A stretch of 64,000 nt of DNA from Gammaproteobacteria bacterium (GCA_018820765.1 JAHJNN010000006.1:1-64000); one strand, 5' to 3'. Shown: positions 1 to 11,166, counted from the first letter of the stretch. A program made the numbers and translations. Notes: generated by a model from the sequence alone, not told the origin.

Positions 1-1
1 G

Positions 2-1669
2 CCGGCCGCCGCGACGGCGGCGCCCGCCGCGGCCGAGCCTGCCCCGTCCGCCGCGCCGGTCGCCGATGCGGACGGCAACTATCATTTCCGCATCGAACTG
101 CCCGACGTGCCGCAGCGCGATGTCGATGCCCTGGCCACCGAGCTGGGCCTGCTGGGGACGATCAGCCAGGAAACCCTGCCCAGCCAGCGCGTGGTGTTCA
201 CCCTGGTCACCAGCGAAGGGCTCGACAACATCATCGCGATCTGTTCGTTCGTGCTCGATCCCGACGACCTCAAGATCAGCCACGCCGGCGCCGCGACCGA
301 TATGGCTGCCGCCTCTGCGCAGGACGATCCGGGCTACGGGATTTTCGAGCCGGAAAAGGCCGATGCCGCCAGCCCGACGCCCGCCGCAGCCGCCGAAGCA
401 CCCAAGGCCGAACCGGCTGCGCCCGCCGCCGAAGCCAAGAACCCGGGCCGCCGCGCCACCGACAAGGAGGGCGTCAGCCAAGAGTCGTCGTCGATCCGGG
501 TCGGCATCGAGAAAGTCGACCAGCTGATCAACCTGGTGGGCGAACTGGTCATTACCCAGGCCATGATCGAACAGCGCATCAGCGTGCTCGATCCCATTCA
601 CCACGAACGCCTGCTCAACAGCGTCGGCCAGCTGACGCGGAATACGCGCGACCTGCAGGAAGCGGTCATGTCGATCCGCATGATGCCGATGGATTATGTG
701 TTCTCGCGCTTCCCGCGCATGGTGCGCGACCTCGCTGGCAAATTGAACAAGAAGGTCGAGTTCGTCACCCGCGGCGCCGCCACCGAACTCGACAAGGGAC
801 TGATCGAGCGCATCGTCGATCCGCTCACCCATCTGGTACGCAACAGCGTCGACCATGGCATCGAGATGCCGGAGACGCGCTTGGCATCGGGCAAGAACGA
901 AACCGGAAAACTGACCCTGTCGGCCGCGCATCAAGGTGGCAACATCGTGATCGAGGTGACCGACGATGGCGGCGGCCTGAATCGCGACCGCATTCTTGCC
1001 AAGGCGAAGCAGCAAGGCCTGCCGGTATCGGACTCGATCCCCGATGCCGATGTCTGGCAACTCATCTTTGCGCCCGGCTTTTCAACGGCCGAAGTCGTGA
1101 CCGACGTGTCCGGCCGCGGCGTGGGCATGGACGTCGTCAAGCGCAACATCACGGCGATGGGCGGCACCGTCGAAATCCGTTCCATTCCGGGGGTCGGCAC
1201 CACCATTTCCATCTCGTTGCCGCTGACCCTGGCAATTCTGGACGGCATGTCGGTCCGGGTGGGCGAAGAGGTCTACATCCTGCCGCTGGGCTATGTCGTC
1301 GAATCGCTGCAGCCGGCGGCTGCGGACGTCAAGGACATCGCGGGCCAGGGCCAGGTGGTCAAGATCCGCGAGGAGTACCTGCCGCTGATTCCGCTTTATC
1401 AGATTTTCGATATCGAGCCGAACTTCACCAGCCCGTCGCAGGGGATCGCCGTCATTCTGGAAGCCGACGGCAAAAAGGCCGCCTTGCTGGTCGACGCGCT
1501 CGTCGGCCAGCAGCAGGTCGTGGTCAAGAATCTCGAATCGAATTTCCGCAAGGTGGCCGGCATTTCCGGCGCCACCATCCTGGGGGACGGCGGCGTGTCC
1601 CTGATTCTCGATGTGTCCGCGCTGTTGAGATCGAGCCGGCAGCTCAATGCCGACCCCGTCTTTTTCTGA
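2..1669 (+). CDS. cheA: Chemotaxis histidine kinase CheA (5'-truncated by window edge)
   Basis: The frame is open from the first bases, so the P1 phosphotransfer domain and the start lie outside the window; about 555 residues are visible. An Ala/Pro-rich linker leads to a P2-like domain, a second linker, then the P3 dimerisation helices from about nt 487 (IEKVDQLINLVGELV). The P4 ATPase follows (N-box LVRNSVDHGIE near nt 838, G1 DDGGG near 961, GRGVGMDVVK near 1111), and a P5 CheW-like domain reaches the TGA. CheA autophosphorylates in receptor arrays and passes phosphate to CheY and CheB. cheW follows after 21 nt. A GTG at 107 opens the frame internally but is only a codon inside P2. Confidence 0.97.
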   Translation, partial: PAAATAAPAAAEPAPSAAPVADADGNYHFRIELPDVPQRDVDALATELGLLGTISQETLPSQRVVFTLVTSEGLDNIIAICSFVLDPDDLKISHAGAATDMAAASAQDDPGYGIFEPEKADAASPTPAAAAEAPKAEPAAPAAEAKNPGRRATDKEGVSQESSSIRVGIEKVDQLINLVGELVITQAMIEQRISVLDPIHHERLLNSVGQLTRNTRDLQEAVMSIRMMPMDYVFSRFPRMVRDLAGKLNKKVEFVTRGAATELDKGLIERIVDPLTHLVRNSVDHGIEMPETRLASGKNETGKLTLSAAHQGGNIVIEVTDDGGGLNRDRILAKAKQQGLPVSDSIPDADVWQLIFAPGFSTAEVVTDVSGRGVGMDVVKRNITAMGGTVEIRSIPGVGTTISISLPLTLAILDGMSVRVGEEVYILPLGYVVESLQPAAADVKDIAGQGQVVKIREEYLPLIPLYQIFDIEPNFTSPSQGIAVILEADGKKAALLVDALVGQQQVVVKNLESNFRKVAGISGATILGDGGVSLILDVSALLRSSRQLNADPVFF

Positions 1670-1690
1670 ATCGGATCAAGGATAGTGAAC

Positions 1691-2194
1691 ATGACTGACA
1701 TCGCAAGCCCATCGCCCATCCTGCGGGAAGCCGGGGAAGTCGCCGGAAAGGAATTCCTGGCCTTCACCCTGGGCCAGGAAGAATACGGCATCGACATCCT
1801 GCGGGTGCAGGAGATACGCGGCTACGAGCCGGTCACCCGCATCGCCAACGCCCCCGACTTCATCAAGGGGGTGGTGAACCTGCGCGGCATCATCGTGCCG
1901 GTCGTCGACATGCGCATCAAGTTCAGCCTGGGGTCGCCCACCTACGACCAGTTCACGGTGGTGATCATCCTCAACATCGGCGGCCGCGTGATGGGCATGG
2001 TGGTGGACAGCGTCTCCGACGTCACCACGCTGTCCCCGGAGCAGGTTAAGCCCGCGCCGGAAATGGGGACGACCTTCGACAGCGATTACCTCATCGGGCT
2101 GGGGACGCTCAACGAACGCATGCTGATCCTGGTGGATATCGACAAGCTGATGTCCAGCCCCGAAATGGGCCTGATCGAGAAAATCGCCGCCTGA
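1691..2194 (+). CDS. cheW: Chemotaxis coupling protein CheW
   Basis: A 167-residue single CheW domain (core about residues 18-160: [32 protein letters not shown]). It couples receptors to CheA P5 in the cytoplasmic array. The ATG at 1691 is preferred over the in-frame GTG at 1685 because AAGGA at 1678-1682 sits 8 nt upstream. It lies between cheA and the receptor genes, all on one strand, which suggests one operon. Confidence 0.97.
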   Translation: MTDIASPSPILREAGEVAGKEFLAFTLGQEEYGIDILRVQEIRGYEPVTRIANAPDFIKGVVNLRGIIVPVVDMRIKFSLGSPTYDQFTVVIILNIGGRVMGMVVDSVSDVTTLSPEQVKPAPEMGTTFDSDYLIGLGTLNERMLILVDIDKLMSSPEMGLIEKIAA

Positions 2195-2251
2195 AAGCCG
2201 GCTTGAACGCAGTCATAACAATTTATTCAAGGCAGTAATCGGGGAGTTGAA

Positions 2252-3949
2252 ATGTTTGGAAATCTGAGCATCAAGGCACGTCTGACCTTCATCCTGGGCT
2301 TTCTGGCGGCGCTGCTGCTGGTGGTCGGCATCATCGGCCTCAGCGGCATGAGCAAAACCGAAGCCGGGTTGAAATCCGTCTACGAGGATCGCACCGTTCC
2401 GCTGATGGATCTGGGGCTGATCATCGATATGGCCAACCGCATTCGGACCAACGCGGTGACGGCTGCCAACGCCCCCTGGGCGGACGTGGCCAAGAAAGCC
2501 AACGCGGACACGCTCCTGCTGGATGCGGAAATCGACAAGCTGTGGAAAAAATACACAGGCACCGTCCTGACCCCGGATGAAAAAGCGCTGGTTGAGAGTT
2601 TCAACTCGCAATGGAAGATTTATCAAACGTCGCGCGACGTCACCATGACAAAGGCGATGGAAGGCGATTTCGATGCAGCCAAGGAAAATGCCGCCAACGA
2701 TGCCGCAGCCAAATTTGCGGCGTCGCATGACACCCTGTTCAAACTGATCGAATTTCAGGGCGCGATCGCCAAGCAGGAATTCGAACAGGCGCACAGCCGC
2801 AGCGTGACCAGCCGCAACCTTGCCATCGCAGCGATCGTCATTGGCCTTGGTTTGGCCACCTGGCTCGGGCTGGGCCTGATCCGCGCCATCGTCCGCCCGC
2901 TGGATGCCGCGGTGAAGCTTGCGCGGGCGGTGGCCGAAGGCGATCTGACGCACCGCATCGACGTCCATTCGAAGGATGAAATCGGCCAGCTGATGCAGGC
3001 GCTGAAGGACATGACGGACAACCTGGTGACGATCGTCGGTCAGGTTCGCACCGGCACCGACAGCGTGGCCACCGCGTCGAACCAGATTGCCACCGGCAAC
3101 CTCGACCTGTCCTCCCGCACCGAAGAACAGGCCTCCAGCCTGGAAGAGACCGCCAGCTCGATGGAGGAGCTCACCAGCACCGTCAAGCAGAACGCCGAGA
3201 ACGCGCGCCAGGCCAATCAGCTCGTCGTTTCCACCGCCGACATCGCCGTCAAGGGCGGCCGGGTCGTCGGCCAGGTCGTCGACACCATGGCCTCGATCAA
3301 GGACAGCTCGCGCAAGATTTCCGACATCATCGGCGTCATCGATGGCATTGCCTTCCAGACCAACATCCTTGCCTTGAACGCCGCGGTCGAAGCCGCGCGT
3401 GCGGGCGAACAGGGACGCGGCTTTGCCGTCGTCGCCTCCGAAGTGAGGAACCTCGCCCAGCGCAGCGCCGGTGCGGCCAAGGAGATCAAGAGCCTGATCG
3501 AGGACTCCGTCGGCAAGGTCGACGCCGGCGGCAGGCTGGTAGACGAAGCCGGCAAGACCATGGACGAGATCGTCAGCTCGGTCAAGCGCGTCACCGACAT
3601 CATGGGCGAGATCGCGGCGGCGAGCCAGGAGCAGAGCGCCGGCATCGAGCAGGTCAACCAGGCGATCACCCAGATGGACGACGTGACCCAGCAGAACGCC
3701 GCGCTGGTGGAAGAGGCCGCGGCCGCGGCCGAGAGCCTGCAGGACCAGGCCGGCAAGCTGGCCCAGGCGGTGAGCGTGTTCAGGCTGGAAGGCGGGGCCT
3801 ATCGTCCGCAGGCGGAGCGTCCGTCCCTGGGCAACCCGGCAGCGGCGAAAGCGAAGTCTGCGCCTCGGGCAGAGCCATTCCGGGCGATGGCCGCGCCGAA
3901 AAAGCTCGCGGTTGCCGGCGGCGGCGGCGAGGAATGGGAAGAGTTTTGA
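2252..3949 (+). CDS. Methyl-accepting chemotaxis protein, four-helix-bundle sensor, with C-terminal tether
   Basis: 565 residues. TM1 is at about 10-32, then a periplasmic four-helix MCP sensor region, TM2 at about 189-211, HAMP to about 265, and a kinase-control hairpin with the invariant tip ([20 protein letters not shown]). The protein ends EEWEEF after a flexible Ala/Pro linker. This resembles the NWETF/NWESF pentapeptide on which CheR and CheB dock in enteric receptors. GGGGAG at 2241-2246 serves as ribosome site. The ligand is not predictable. It is the first of four receptor genes in tandem. Confidence 0.95.
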   Translation: MFGNLSIKARLTFILGFLAALLLVVGIIGLSGMSKTEAGLKSVYEDRTVPLMDLGLIIDMANRIRTNAVTAANAPWADVAKKANADTLLLDAEIDKLWKKYTGTVLTPDEKALVESFNSQWKIYQTSRDVTMTKAMEGDFDAAKENAANDAAAKFAASHDTLFKLIEFQGAIAKQEFEQAHSRSVTSRNLAIAAIVIGLGLATWLGLGLIRAIVRPLDAAVKLARAVAEGDLTHRIDVHSKDEIGQLMQALKDMTDNLVTIVGQVRTGTDSVATASNQIATGNLDLSSRTEEQASSLEETASSMEELTSTVKQNAENARQANQLVVSTADIAVKGGRVVGQVVDTMASIKDSSRKISDIIGVIDGIAFQTNILALNAAVEAARAGEQGRGFAVVASEVRNLAQRSAGAAKEIKSLIEDSVGKVDAGGRLVDEAGKTMDEIVSSVKRVTDIMGEIAAASQEQSAGIEQVNQAITQMDDVTQQNAALVEEAAAAAESLQDQAGKLAQAVSVFRLEGGAYRPQAERPSLGNPAAAKAKSAPRAEPFRAMAAPKKLAVAGGGGEEWEEF

Positions 3950-4247
3950 CGTGGAGGAACCGCGGCACGGTGCCGCGGGGCAGCACTCGGCCTTTGATGC
4001 CCGTCAGGGTGATGCCGGGGCCGACCGGGCAGTCGCAGTGACTTGAAGTTTGAATCGCAGGAACGGCGTTGCCTTGATTTGGCGGACTTGCCAGGCAGGG
4101 ACATTTCAACGCCGGAAGGCCGGAACGCCGGGAATCATGCGCGAGGGTCGAATGGGATCACGCGATGGTTTCCAGTGGTGGATACAGCAGCGCCACCATG
4201 GCAAGTATCGGTTTCAATTGTTGCAGTAGTGCGGAGGTGACTGAAAA
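3950..4247 (+). other. Spacer between receptor genes 1 and 2 (298 bp)
   Basis: No convincing gene. At 3960-3978 a near-perfect palindrome (CCGCGGC, loop, GCCGCGG) follows the first receptor's stop, but no T-run follows, so it is at best a stem-loop rather than a standard terminator. GGAGGT at 4233-4238 is the ribosome site of the next receptor. Several frames are open here, as expected from base composition. Confidence 0.5.
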
Positions 4248-5951
4248 ATGTTAAAAAATCTGACCATCAAATCGCGGCTGATCTTCGTGATCGCCTTCCT
4301 TTCCGTGCTGCTGGTGGGCATCGGGATTCTGGGCATGGCGAGCCTGAATGTCACCAATGCCTCGCTGAAACGAGTCTACGAAGACCGGGTGATTGCATTG
4401 GGACAGCTGGAGCGCGTCTCCGCCCTGATCAACAGGAACCAGATTCTTGTCGGCGAATCGGTTTCCGGCCAGTTGTCCGCCTTTCCGGAAGACGTGGCCG
4501 TGGTCGACAAGAACGTGGCCGAGATCCGCCGCCTGATGGAAGAAATCGGCACCCTCCTGAAGGCCTACACCTCCACCAAGCTGACCGCCGAGGAAGCCAA
4601 GCTGGTCGAGGGACTCAGCGCCAATCGCATCAAATACGGCCGCGAAGCCATGCAGCCCGCGCTGGCCGCGCTGTCCGGCCATGACTTCCAGCAGGCCGGC
4701 GAAATCCTGCAGGGCCCGCTGAAAGAAACCTACCCGCCGGTGCGCGCCAGCGCCGAGGCGCTGGTCCAGCTCCAGCTCGACGTGGCCAAAGGCGAATTCG
4801 AGGCGGCGCAATCGCGCTATGTCACGGTGCGCAATGTGGCCATCATCGTCATGCTGGCCGGCGTCCTGTTGGCCGCCCTGATCGGCTACTGGCTGATCCG
4901 CGCGATTGCCGGTCCGCTCAACGAGGCCGTGCGGGTCGCCGAGAGCGTGGCTGCCGGCGACCTGACGCAGAACATCGAGGTGCGCAGCCAGGACGAAACC
5001 GGCCAGTTGATGCAGGCGATGAAGAACATGAACGACAGCCTGGTCCACATCGTCGGCCAAGTGCGCAACGGCACCGAGACCATTGCAGTGGCCTCGCGCG
5101 AGATCGCCACCGGCAACGCCGACCTGTCGTCGCGCACCGAGTCGCAGGCCTCCAGCCTGGAAGAGACTGCCAGTTCGATGGAAGAGCTCACCAGCACCGT
5201 CAAGCAGAACGCCGAAAACGCGCGCCAGGCCAACCAGCTGGTAGGGTCCACCGCCGAGGTTGCGGTCAAGGGCGGTCGGGTCGTCGGCCAGGTCGTCGAC
5301 ACCATGGCCTCGATCAAGGACAGCTCGCGCAAGATTTCCGACATCATCGGCGTCATCGACGGCATTGCCTTCCAGACCAACATTCTCGCGCTCAACGCTG
5401 CGGTCGAAGCCGCGCGTGCGGGCGAGCAGGGGCGCGGTTTTGCCGTCGTCGCCTCCGAAGTGCGCAATCTCGCGCAGCGCAGTGCGGGTGCGGCCAAGGA
5501 GATCAAGGCCCTGATCGAGGATTCGGTGGGCAAGGTCGACGCCGGCGGCAGGCTGGTGGACGAAGCCGGCAAGACCATGGACGAGATCGTCAGCTCGGTC
5601 AAGCGCGTCACCGACATCATGGGCGAGATCGCGGCGGCGAGCCAGGAGCAGAGCACCGGCATCGAGCAGGTCAACCAGGCGATCACCCAGATGGACAACG
5701 TGACCCAGCAGAACTCGGCGCTGGTGGAAGAGGCCGCGGCCGCGGCCGAGAGCCTGCAGGATCAGGCCGGCAAGCTGGCCCAGGCGGTGAGCGTGTTCAG
5801 GCTGGAAGGCGGGTCGTATCGTCCGCCGGAGCAGCCTGCCCTGGAAAACCGGACAGCGGCGAAGCCGAAGTCCGCGCCTGCCAGGATGATCGCGTCGCCG
5901 AAAAAACTTGCGGCCGTCGGCGGCAGCAATGAGGAATGGGAAGAGTTTTAA
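4248..5951 (+). CDS. Methyl-accepting chemotaxis protein, four-helix-bundle sensor, with C-terminal tether
   Basis: 567 residues with the same architecture as the preceding receptor: TM1 about 10-32, periplasmic helical sensor, TM2 about 198-218, HAMP, signalling hairpin. It also ends EEWEEF, again a candidate CheR/CheB docking tail. The periplasmic halves of the two receptors differ strongly, whereas long stretches of the signalling halves look identical at the DNA level (for example around 3262-3345 and 5280-5363). Start ATG is 9 nt after GGAGGT (4233-4238). Confidence 0.95.
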   Translation: MLKNLTIKSRLIFVIAFLSVLLVGIGILGMASLNVTNASLKRVYEDRVIALGQLERVSALINRNQILVGESVSGQLSAFPEDVAVVDKNVAEIRRLMEEIGTLLKAYTSTKLTAEEAKLVEGLSANRIKYGREAMQPALAALSGHDFQQAGEILQGPLKETYPPVRASAEALVQLQLDVAKGEFEAAQSRYVTVRNVAIIVMLAGVLLAALIGYWLIRAIAGPLNEAVRVAESVAAGDLTQNIEVRSQDETGQLMQAMKNMNDSLVHIVGQVRNGTETIAVASREIATGNADLSSRTESQASSLEETASSMEELTSTVKQNAENARQANQLVGSTAEVAVKGGRVVGQVVDTMASIKDSSRKISDIIGVIDGIAFQTNILALNAAVEAARAGEQGRGFAVVASEVRNLAQRSAGAAKEIKALIEDSVGKVDAGGRLVDEAGKTMDEIVSSVKRVTDIMGEIAAASQEQSTGIEQVNQAITQMDNVTQQNSALVEEAAAAAESLQDQAGKLAQAVSVFRLEGGSYRPPEQPALENRTAAKPKSAPARMIASPKKLAAVGGSNEEWEEF

Positions 5952-6060
5952 GCGGCATATAAAAAATAAAGCAGTAAGCAGTCGGGGCCCCGATCAGAAA
6001 AAAACATGGGATCGCAGGCTAACGGGAGGCAATAAATTCAACTTTATTGAAGGAACTGCA

Positions 6061-7746
6061 ATGCGAACCAACATGCCCGTCACTAATGCCGAGTATGTCC
6101 TCAAGGACACGGAAACGGTGGTGTCGAAAACGGACCTGCACGGCAACATCACCTACGTCAACCAGGACTTCGTCAACATCAGCGGCTTTTCCGAAGCCGA
6201 GTTGATGGGGCAGCCCCAGAACATCGTGCGCCACCCCGACATGCCGGTCGAGGCCTTCGCCGATCTGTGGCGCACCATCAAGAGCGGCAAGGCGTGGACG
6301 GGCCTGGTGAAGAACCGCTGCAAGAACGGCGATCATTACTGGGTACTGGCCAATGCGGCACCCATCATCGAGAACGGAAAGACCACCGGCTTTGCCTCGA
6401 TTCGGGTGAAGCCCACCCGCGATCAGGTGCAGGCGGCAGAAGGCGCCTATCGCGCGGTCAAGGCGGGCGGCAAGACGCTGGCAATCCAGGAGGGCAAGGC
6501 GGTCAAGCGTTCCAGATTGCCGTCGGCCAGCGCAATCAGGGCGGTTTCCATCAAATCGGTGCTGGCGCTGATGGTGGGGGCCGCCGTTTTGCAGACTGCG
6601 GCCATCGAGGCACTGGCCGTCGCTGGCGCGGGGGCGGCCAGCCAGAGCTCCCTGAACTGGCTGATGGCGGTTGCGGCGCTGAGCGTTCCGCTGGTGGGGC
6701 TGTTCGCCTGGATGATAAACCGCTGTGTGGTGGTCCCGCTGGAACAGACCCGGCTCGACATCGAGCGCATGAGTTCGGGCGACCTGACCGGCGACATCGA
6801 GCCCAAGGGCATGACCGAGGTATCCAAAATGCTCGACGCGCTGCGCGTGCAGCAAATCAACGTCAAGCTGCTGATCGGACAGATCAAGGAAGTGACGGAT
6901 TGGGTAACCTCCGGCGCCAGCGAAATCGCGTCGGGCAATGCCGACCTGTCCGGCCGTACCGAATCGCAGGCCTCCAGTCTGGAAGAAACCGCCAGTTCGA
7001 TGGAGGAACTCACCAGCACCGTCAAGCAGAATGCAGAGAATGCGCACCAGGCCAACCAACTGGTCGTCTCCACTGCCGACGTTGCGGCCAAGGGTGGTCG
7101 GGTCGTCGGTCAGGTTGTCGAAACCATGGCCTCGATCAAGGAAAGCTCGAAGAAGATTGCCGACATCATCGGCGTCATCGACGGCATCGCCTTCCAGACC
7201 AACATCCTTGCCCTGAACGCTGCGGTGGAAGCTGCGCGTGCCGGCGAGCAGGGACGCGGCTTTGCCGTCGTCGCCTCCGAAGTGCGCAATCTGGCGCAGC
7301 GCAGCGCAAGCGCCGCCAAGGAGATCAAGGCGCTGATCGAGGATTCGGTCGGCAAGGTCGATGCAGGCGGCAAGCTGGTGGACGAAACGGGCGAAGCCAT
7401 GGACGCGATCGTCAGTTCGGTGAAGCGCGTCACCGGCATCATGGGCGAAATTGCGGTGGCCAGCCAGGAACAGAGTTCCGGCATCGAGCAGATCAACCAG
7501 GCCGTGGGCCAGATGGACGAAATCACCCAGCAGAATGCGGCCGTGGTCGAAGAGGCGGCCGCTGCGTCAGAAAGCCTGCAGGATCAGGCAATGAAACTGG
7601 CACAGCTGGTGGCCAGTTTCAGGCTGGTGCCGGGTAGTCATGGCGCAGCCCACCGTGGAAGCGTGCAGGCCTCGCCGGTGCAGACCCGTTCGAAGGCCAA
7701 AGCGGCGCCAGGCATGAAGAAACTGGCAGCGCCAGGCAGCCGATAA
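6061..7746 (+). CDS. Aer-like PAS-containing chemoreceptor
   Basis: 561 residues. The N-terminal PAS domain (about 8-125; [30 protein letters not shown]) is of the Aer/energy-taxis type that usually binds FAD or heme. Two adjacent membrane segments (about 165-190 and 197-220) form a membrane hairpin without a large periplasmic domain. HAMP-like and MCP signalling domains follow. The tail is basic and lacks the tether found in the two upstream receptors. ATG 6061 is chosen because the PAS begins there and GAAGGA lies about 8 nt upstream; open frame further upstream overlaps the previous gene. Likely role is sensing redox or oxygen state from the cytoplasm. Confidence 0.93.
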   Translation: MRTNMPVTNAEYVLKDTETVVSKTDLHGNITYVNQDFVNISGFSEAELMGQPQNIVRHPDMPVEAFADLWRTIKSGKAWTGLVKNRCKNGDHYWVLANAAPIIENGKTTGFASIRVKPTRDQVQAAEGAYRAVKAGGKTLAIQEGKAVKRSRLPSASAIRAVSIKSVLALMVGAAVLQTAAIEALAVAGAGAASQSSLNWLMAVAALSVPLVGLFAWMINRCVVVPLEQTRLDIERMSSGDLTGDIEPKGMTEVSKMLDALRVQQINVKLLIGQIKEVTDWVTSGASEIASGNADLSGRTESQASSLEETASSMEELTSTVKQNAENAHQANQLVVSTADVAAKGGRVVGQVVETMASIKESSKKIADIIGVIDGIAFQTNILALNAAVEAARAGEQGRGFAVVASEVRNLAQRSASAAKEIKALIEDSVGKVDAGGKLVDETGEAMDAIVSSVKRVTGIMGEIAVASQEQSSGIEQINQAVGQMDEITQQNAAVVEEAAAASESLQDQAMKLAQLVASFRLVPGSHGAAHRGSVQASPVQTRSKAKAAPGMKKLAAPGSR

Positions 7747-7879
7747 AAGGGCGATGAGACGGTCGGGTCGCGGATGGGATGGTTTATTGCCGCCTGCCTT
7801 CGGGCAGGAGGCCTGCGGGCAGATGCACATGTTTTTTTTGAGTCTTTGATTGTTTTAGTTTCTTTAAGGTCATTCATCC

Positions 7880-9565
7880 ATGCGAACCAACTTGCCCATC
7901 ACCAATGTCGAATATGTATTGCGGGAGGACGAGGCGCCGACGTCGAAGACGGATATTCACGGCAACATCATTTTCGTCAACCGGGACTTCATCAACGTCA
8001 GCGGCTTCAGCGAAGAGGAACTGCTGGGGCAGCCGCACAACATCGTGCGCCACCCCGACATGCCGGTCGAGGCCTATGCGGATTTATGGCGCACTATCAA
8101 GAGCGGCAAGTCGTGGACCGGCCTGGTGAAGAACCGCTGCAAGAACGGCGATCACTACTGGGTGGAAGCCAACACGGCCCCCATCATCGAGAACGGCAAA
8201 ATCGTCGGCTATACCTCGGTTCGCGGCAAGCCCACCCGCGATCAGGTGCAGGCGGCAGAAGGCGCCTATCGCGCGGTCAAGGCGGGCGACAAGACGCTGG
8301 AAATTCGCGAGGGGAAAGCCATCAAGCGGTCGGCGCTTGCCGGATTCAGCGCGTTGAAGGCGATTTCCCTGAAGTCGATGCTGACGCTGGCAGCCGCTTC
8401 GATGGCGGTGCTGTTTACGTGCATGGGGACCCTGGCCTGGCTTGCGACGACAGGCGACGAGGCGTCCTACCTGAACTGGCTGATGGCCATTGCGGCTGCG
8501 GGCGTGCCGCTGGCCGGGGTGTTCGGCGTGCTGGCGTATCGCAGCGTGGTGCTGCCGCTGGAACGCACCCGGCAGGAGATCGACCGCGTGAGCGCGGGCG
8601 ACCTGACCGGAAAAATCGAGGCCGATGGCGTGCCCGAACTGGCCAGTCTGATGAACTCCCTGCGCATGCTGCAGATCAATCTCAGATGGCTGGTGGGGCA
8701 GATCAAGGAAAGCACGGATTATGTGAATGTCGGCGCGTATGAAATTGCGTCCGGCAACGCGGACCTGTCCGGCCGCACCGAGTCGCAGGCTGCCAGCCTG
8801 GAACAGACCGCCAGTTCGATGGAAGAACTCACCAGCACCGTCAAGCAGAACGCCGAGCAGGCTGGCCACGCCAGCAAGCTGGTGCTGTCGACGGCCGACA
8901 TCGCGGTGAACGGCGGTCAGATAGTCGGCCAGGTCGTCGACACCATGGCCTCGATCAAGGACAGCTCGCGCAAGATTTCCGACATCATCGGCGTCATCGA
9001 CGGCATCGCCTTCCAGACCAACATTCTCGCGCTCAACGCCGCGGTCGAAGCCGCGCGTGCGGGCGAACAGGGACGCGGCTTTGCCGTCGTCGCCTCCGAA
9101 GTGAGGAACCTCGCCCAGCGCAGCGCCGGTGCGGCCAAGGAGATCAAGAGCCTGATCGAGGATTCCGTCGGCAAGGTCGAGGCCGGCAGCAAGCTGGTGG
9201 ATGACACGGGCGAAGCGATGGACGACATCGTGACCTCGGTGCAGCTGGTGGCGGACATCATGAGCGGAATCGCTGCGGCTAGCGTGGAGCAGAGCGCGGG
9301 CATCGACCAGGTCAACCAGGCCGTGGGACACATGGACGAAATCACCCAGCAGAACGCCGCGCTGGTCGAACAGGCCGCGGCGGCGTCCGAGAGCATGAAG
9401 GTGCAGGCGGACAAGCTGACGCAGCTGGTCGCCAGCTTCAGGCTGATGAAGGGAACAGGGCGCGCCGGCGTGCCGCCCCTGTCCGTTCCGGCACGGGCCA
9501 ATGCAGCGCCTGCCGGCGCGGTGGCACGAACGAAGAAAACGAAGAAGCTGTCCCTCGTTGGCTAA
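7880..9565 (+). CDS. Aer-like PAS-containing chemoreceptor
   Basis: 561 residues, paralogue of the preceding gene: PAS (about 8-125; [21 protein letters not shown]), two adjacent membrane segments (about 168-190, 197-220), HAMP-like region, MCP hairpin, basic tail without an aromatic tether. In the 133-bp gap upstream a CCTGCC-TTCG-GGCAGG stem-loop and, about 30 nt later, an eight-T run are visible but are not adjacent. AAGG near 7866 is a modest ribosome site. Part of the signalling domain matches the first receptor at the DNA level, while the PAS half matches the neighbour, giving a mosaic look. Confidence 0.93.
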   Translation: MRTNLPITNVEYVLREDEAPTSKTDIHGNIIFVNRDFINVSGFSEEELLGQPHNIVRHPDMPVEAYADLWRTIKSGKSWTGLVKNRCKNGDHYWVEANTAPIIENGKIVGYTSVRGKPTRDQVQAAEGAYRAVKAGDKTLEIREGKAIKRSALAGFSALKAISLKSMLTLAAASMAVLFTCMGTLAWLATTGDEASYLNWLMAIAAAGVPLAGVFGVLAYRSVVLPLERTRQEIDRVSAGDLTGKIEADGVPELASLMNSLRMLQINLRWLVGQIKESTDYVNVGAYEIASGNADLSGRTESQAASLEQTASSMEELTSTVKQNAEQAGHASKLVLSTADIAVNGGQIVGQVVDTMASIKDSSRKISDIIGVIDGIAFQTNILALNAAVEAARAGEQGRGFAVVASEVRNLAQRSAGAAKEIKSLIEDSVGKVEAGSKLVDDTGEAMDDIVTSVQLVADIMSGIAAASVEQSAGIDQVNQAVGHMDEITQQNAALVEQAAAASESMKVQADKLTQLVASFRLMKGTGRAGVPPLSVPARANAAPAGAVARTKKTKKLSLVG

Positions 9566-9670
9566 GCGGGAGGTGGACGTGCGGTTCGATCCACGCAGGG
9601 ATCACGTCGGCATCCGCATGCGCTCGCGCCGCACATTGCGCCAGATCGCTTTTCCGGTCGGGGTTTCCAA

Positions 9671-10528
9671 TTGAACATCCAGGTCGACAACACCAAGATT
9701 TTCGAGTTCACGCCGCGTGATTTCGCGCGCGTGCGCGCCCTGATCTACAGGCAGGCCGGAATCTCGCTCTCGGAAAGCAAGCAGGAGATGGTCTACAGCC
9801 GGCTTGCGCGCCGGTTGCGGGCGCGGAAGATGAACAGCTTCGAGGAATACCTCGACGACCTGGAAAGCGGACGCAGCAGCGAGGAGTGGGAGGCCTTCAC
9901 CAATGCCCTGACCACCAACCTGACTTCGTTTTTCCGCGAGGCGCACCATTTTCCGATCCTCGCCGAGCATGCAAAAAAAGTGAAGGCGCCGCTGTCGATC
10001 TGGTGCTCGGCCAGCTCGACCGGGGAAGAACCCTATTCGATCGCCATGACGGTGTGCGAGGCGTTCGGCACGCTCGCGCCGCCGGTCAGCATCGTGGCCA
10101 CGGATATCGACACCAATGTGCTGGAGACGGCATCGAACGGCGTGTATCCGGTCGACCGCCTCGAGAAGATGGCGCAGGACCGCGTCAAGCGCTTCTTCCT
10201 GCGCGGCAAGGGCGAGAATGCGGGGCTGGTTCGGGTGCGGCCCGAGCTGCGCCAGCTGATCACTTTCAAGCCGCTCAACCTGCTGGCCGGCAGCTGGCCG
10301 CTCAGCGGGCCGTTCGACGTGATTTTCTGCCGCAATGTGATGATCTACTTCGACAAGCCGACGCAGGCTCGGATCCTGGCGCGGTTTGTGCCGCTGATGA
10401 AGCCGGAGGGACTGCTGTTCGCCGGCCATTCCGAGAATTTCATGTACGCCTGCGATTCACTCAAGCTGCGCGGCAAGACGGTATACGAGCTGGATGCCCG
10501 TCATGGGAGTGCAATAAGACACGCATGA
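9671..10528 (+). CDS. cheR: Chemotaxis protein methyltransferase CheR
   Basis: 285 residues: all-helical N-terminal domain ([19 protein letters not shown]) and SAM-dependent methyltransferase domain ([25 protein letters not shown]). It methylates receptor glutamates. The only start that keeps the family's usual N-terminus is TTG 9671; the frame reads back to the stop of the preceding receptor without another ATG, GTG or TTG, and the ribosome site is weak. Its TGA overlaps the cheD ATG (10525-10528), implying translational coupling. Two receptors with tether tails would be its docking substrates. Confidence 0.94.
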   Translation: MNIQVDNTKIFEFTPRDFARVRALIYRQAGISLSESKQEMVYSRLARRLRARKMNSFEEYLDDLESGRSSEEWEAFTNALTTNLTSFFREAHHFPILAEHAKKVKAPLSIWCSASSTGEEPYSIAMTVCEAFGTLAPPVSIVATDIDTNVLETASNGVYPVDRLEKMAQDRVKRFFLRGKGENAGLVRVRPELRQLITFKPLNLLAGSWPLSGPFDVIFCRNVMIYFDKPTQARILARFVPLMKPEGLLFAGHSENFMYACDSLKLRGKTVYELDARHGSAIRHA

Positions 10529-11133
10529 ACCCCGCCATCGAAGAGCAGCTTGCCACCAACCTCTATTACGACCGCACCTTCGACTGCGAAACCGCCAAGA
10601 TATTGCCCGGCGAGTACTACTTCACCACGAAGCCGATGATGATCGTCACGGTGCTGGGTTCCTGCGTGGCAGCGTGCATACGCGACCGTGTTTCCGGAAT
10701 CGGCGGCATGAACCATTTCATGCTGCCTGACGGCGGCGGCGACAGCGGCAGCCTGGCCTCGGCGTCGATGCGCTACGGCGCCTATGCCATGGAAGTGCTG
10801 ATCAACCAGATTCTCAAGGCGGGTGCGCGGCGCGACAACCTGGAAGCCAAGGTGTTCGGCGGCGGCAACGTGCTGCGGGGCTTCACCAGCATCAACGTGG
10901 GCGAGCGCAATGCCCGCTTTGTGCGCGAGTTTCTTCACGCCGAGAATATCCGCATCGTGGCCGAGGACCTGAACGACGTTCACCCGCGCAAGGTATATTT
11001 CTTCCCGGCCACCGGCAGGGTGCTGGTGAAAAAGCTCAGGCAGCTGAACAACTACACCCTGGTGAAACGTGAACAGGATTATGCGACCCGGCTCCAGACC
11101 AACGACGTTGGCGGCGAGGTCGATTTGTTTTGA
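10525..11133 (+). CDS. cheD: Chemoreceptor glutamine deamidase CheD
   Basis: 202 residues. Conserved catalytic surroundings are visible: Cys in [14 protein letters not shown] and His in GGMNHFMLP, followed by the [15 protein letters not shown] and AKVFGGGNV blocks. CheD deamidates receptor glutamines and in some systems works with a CheC-type phosphatase; no cheC is in the window, but cheZ is. ATGA overlap with cheR. Confidence 0.95.
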   Translation: MNPAIEEQLATNLYYDRTFDCETAKILPGEYYFTTKPMMIVTVLGSCVAACIRDRVSGIGGMNHFMLPDGGGDSGSLASASMRYGAYAMEVLINQILKAGARRDNLEAKVFGGGNVLRGFTSINVGERNARFVREFLHAENIRIVAEDLNDVHPRKVYFFPATGRVLVKKLRQLNNYTLVKREQDYATRLQTNDVGGEVDLF

Positions 11134-11166
11134 TCGCCCCAGGGCGAGATGCGGAAAATTGAAAGC

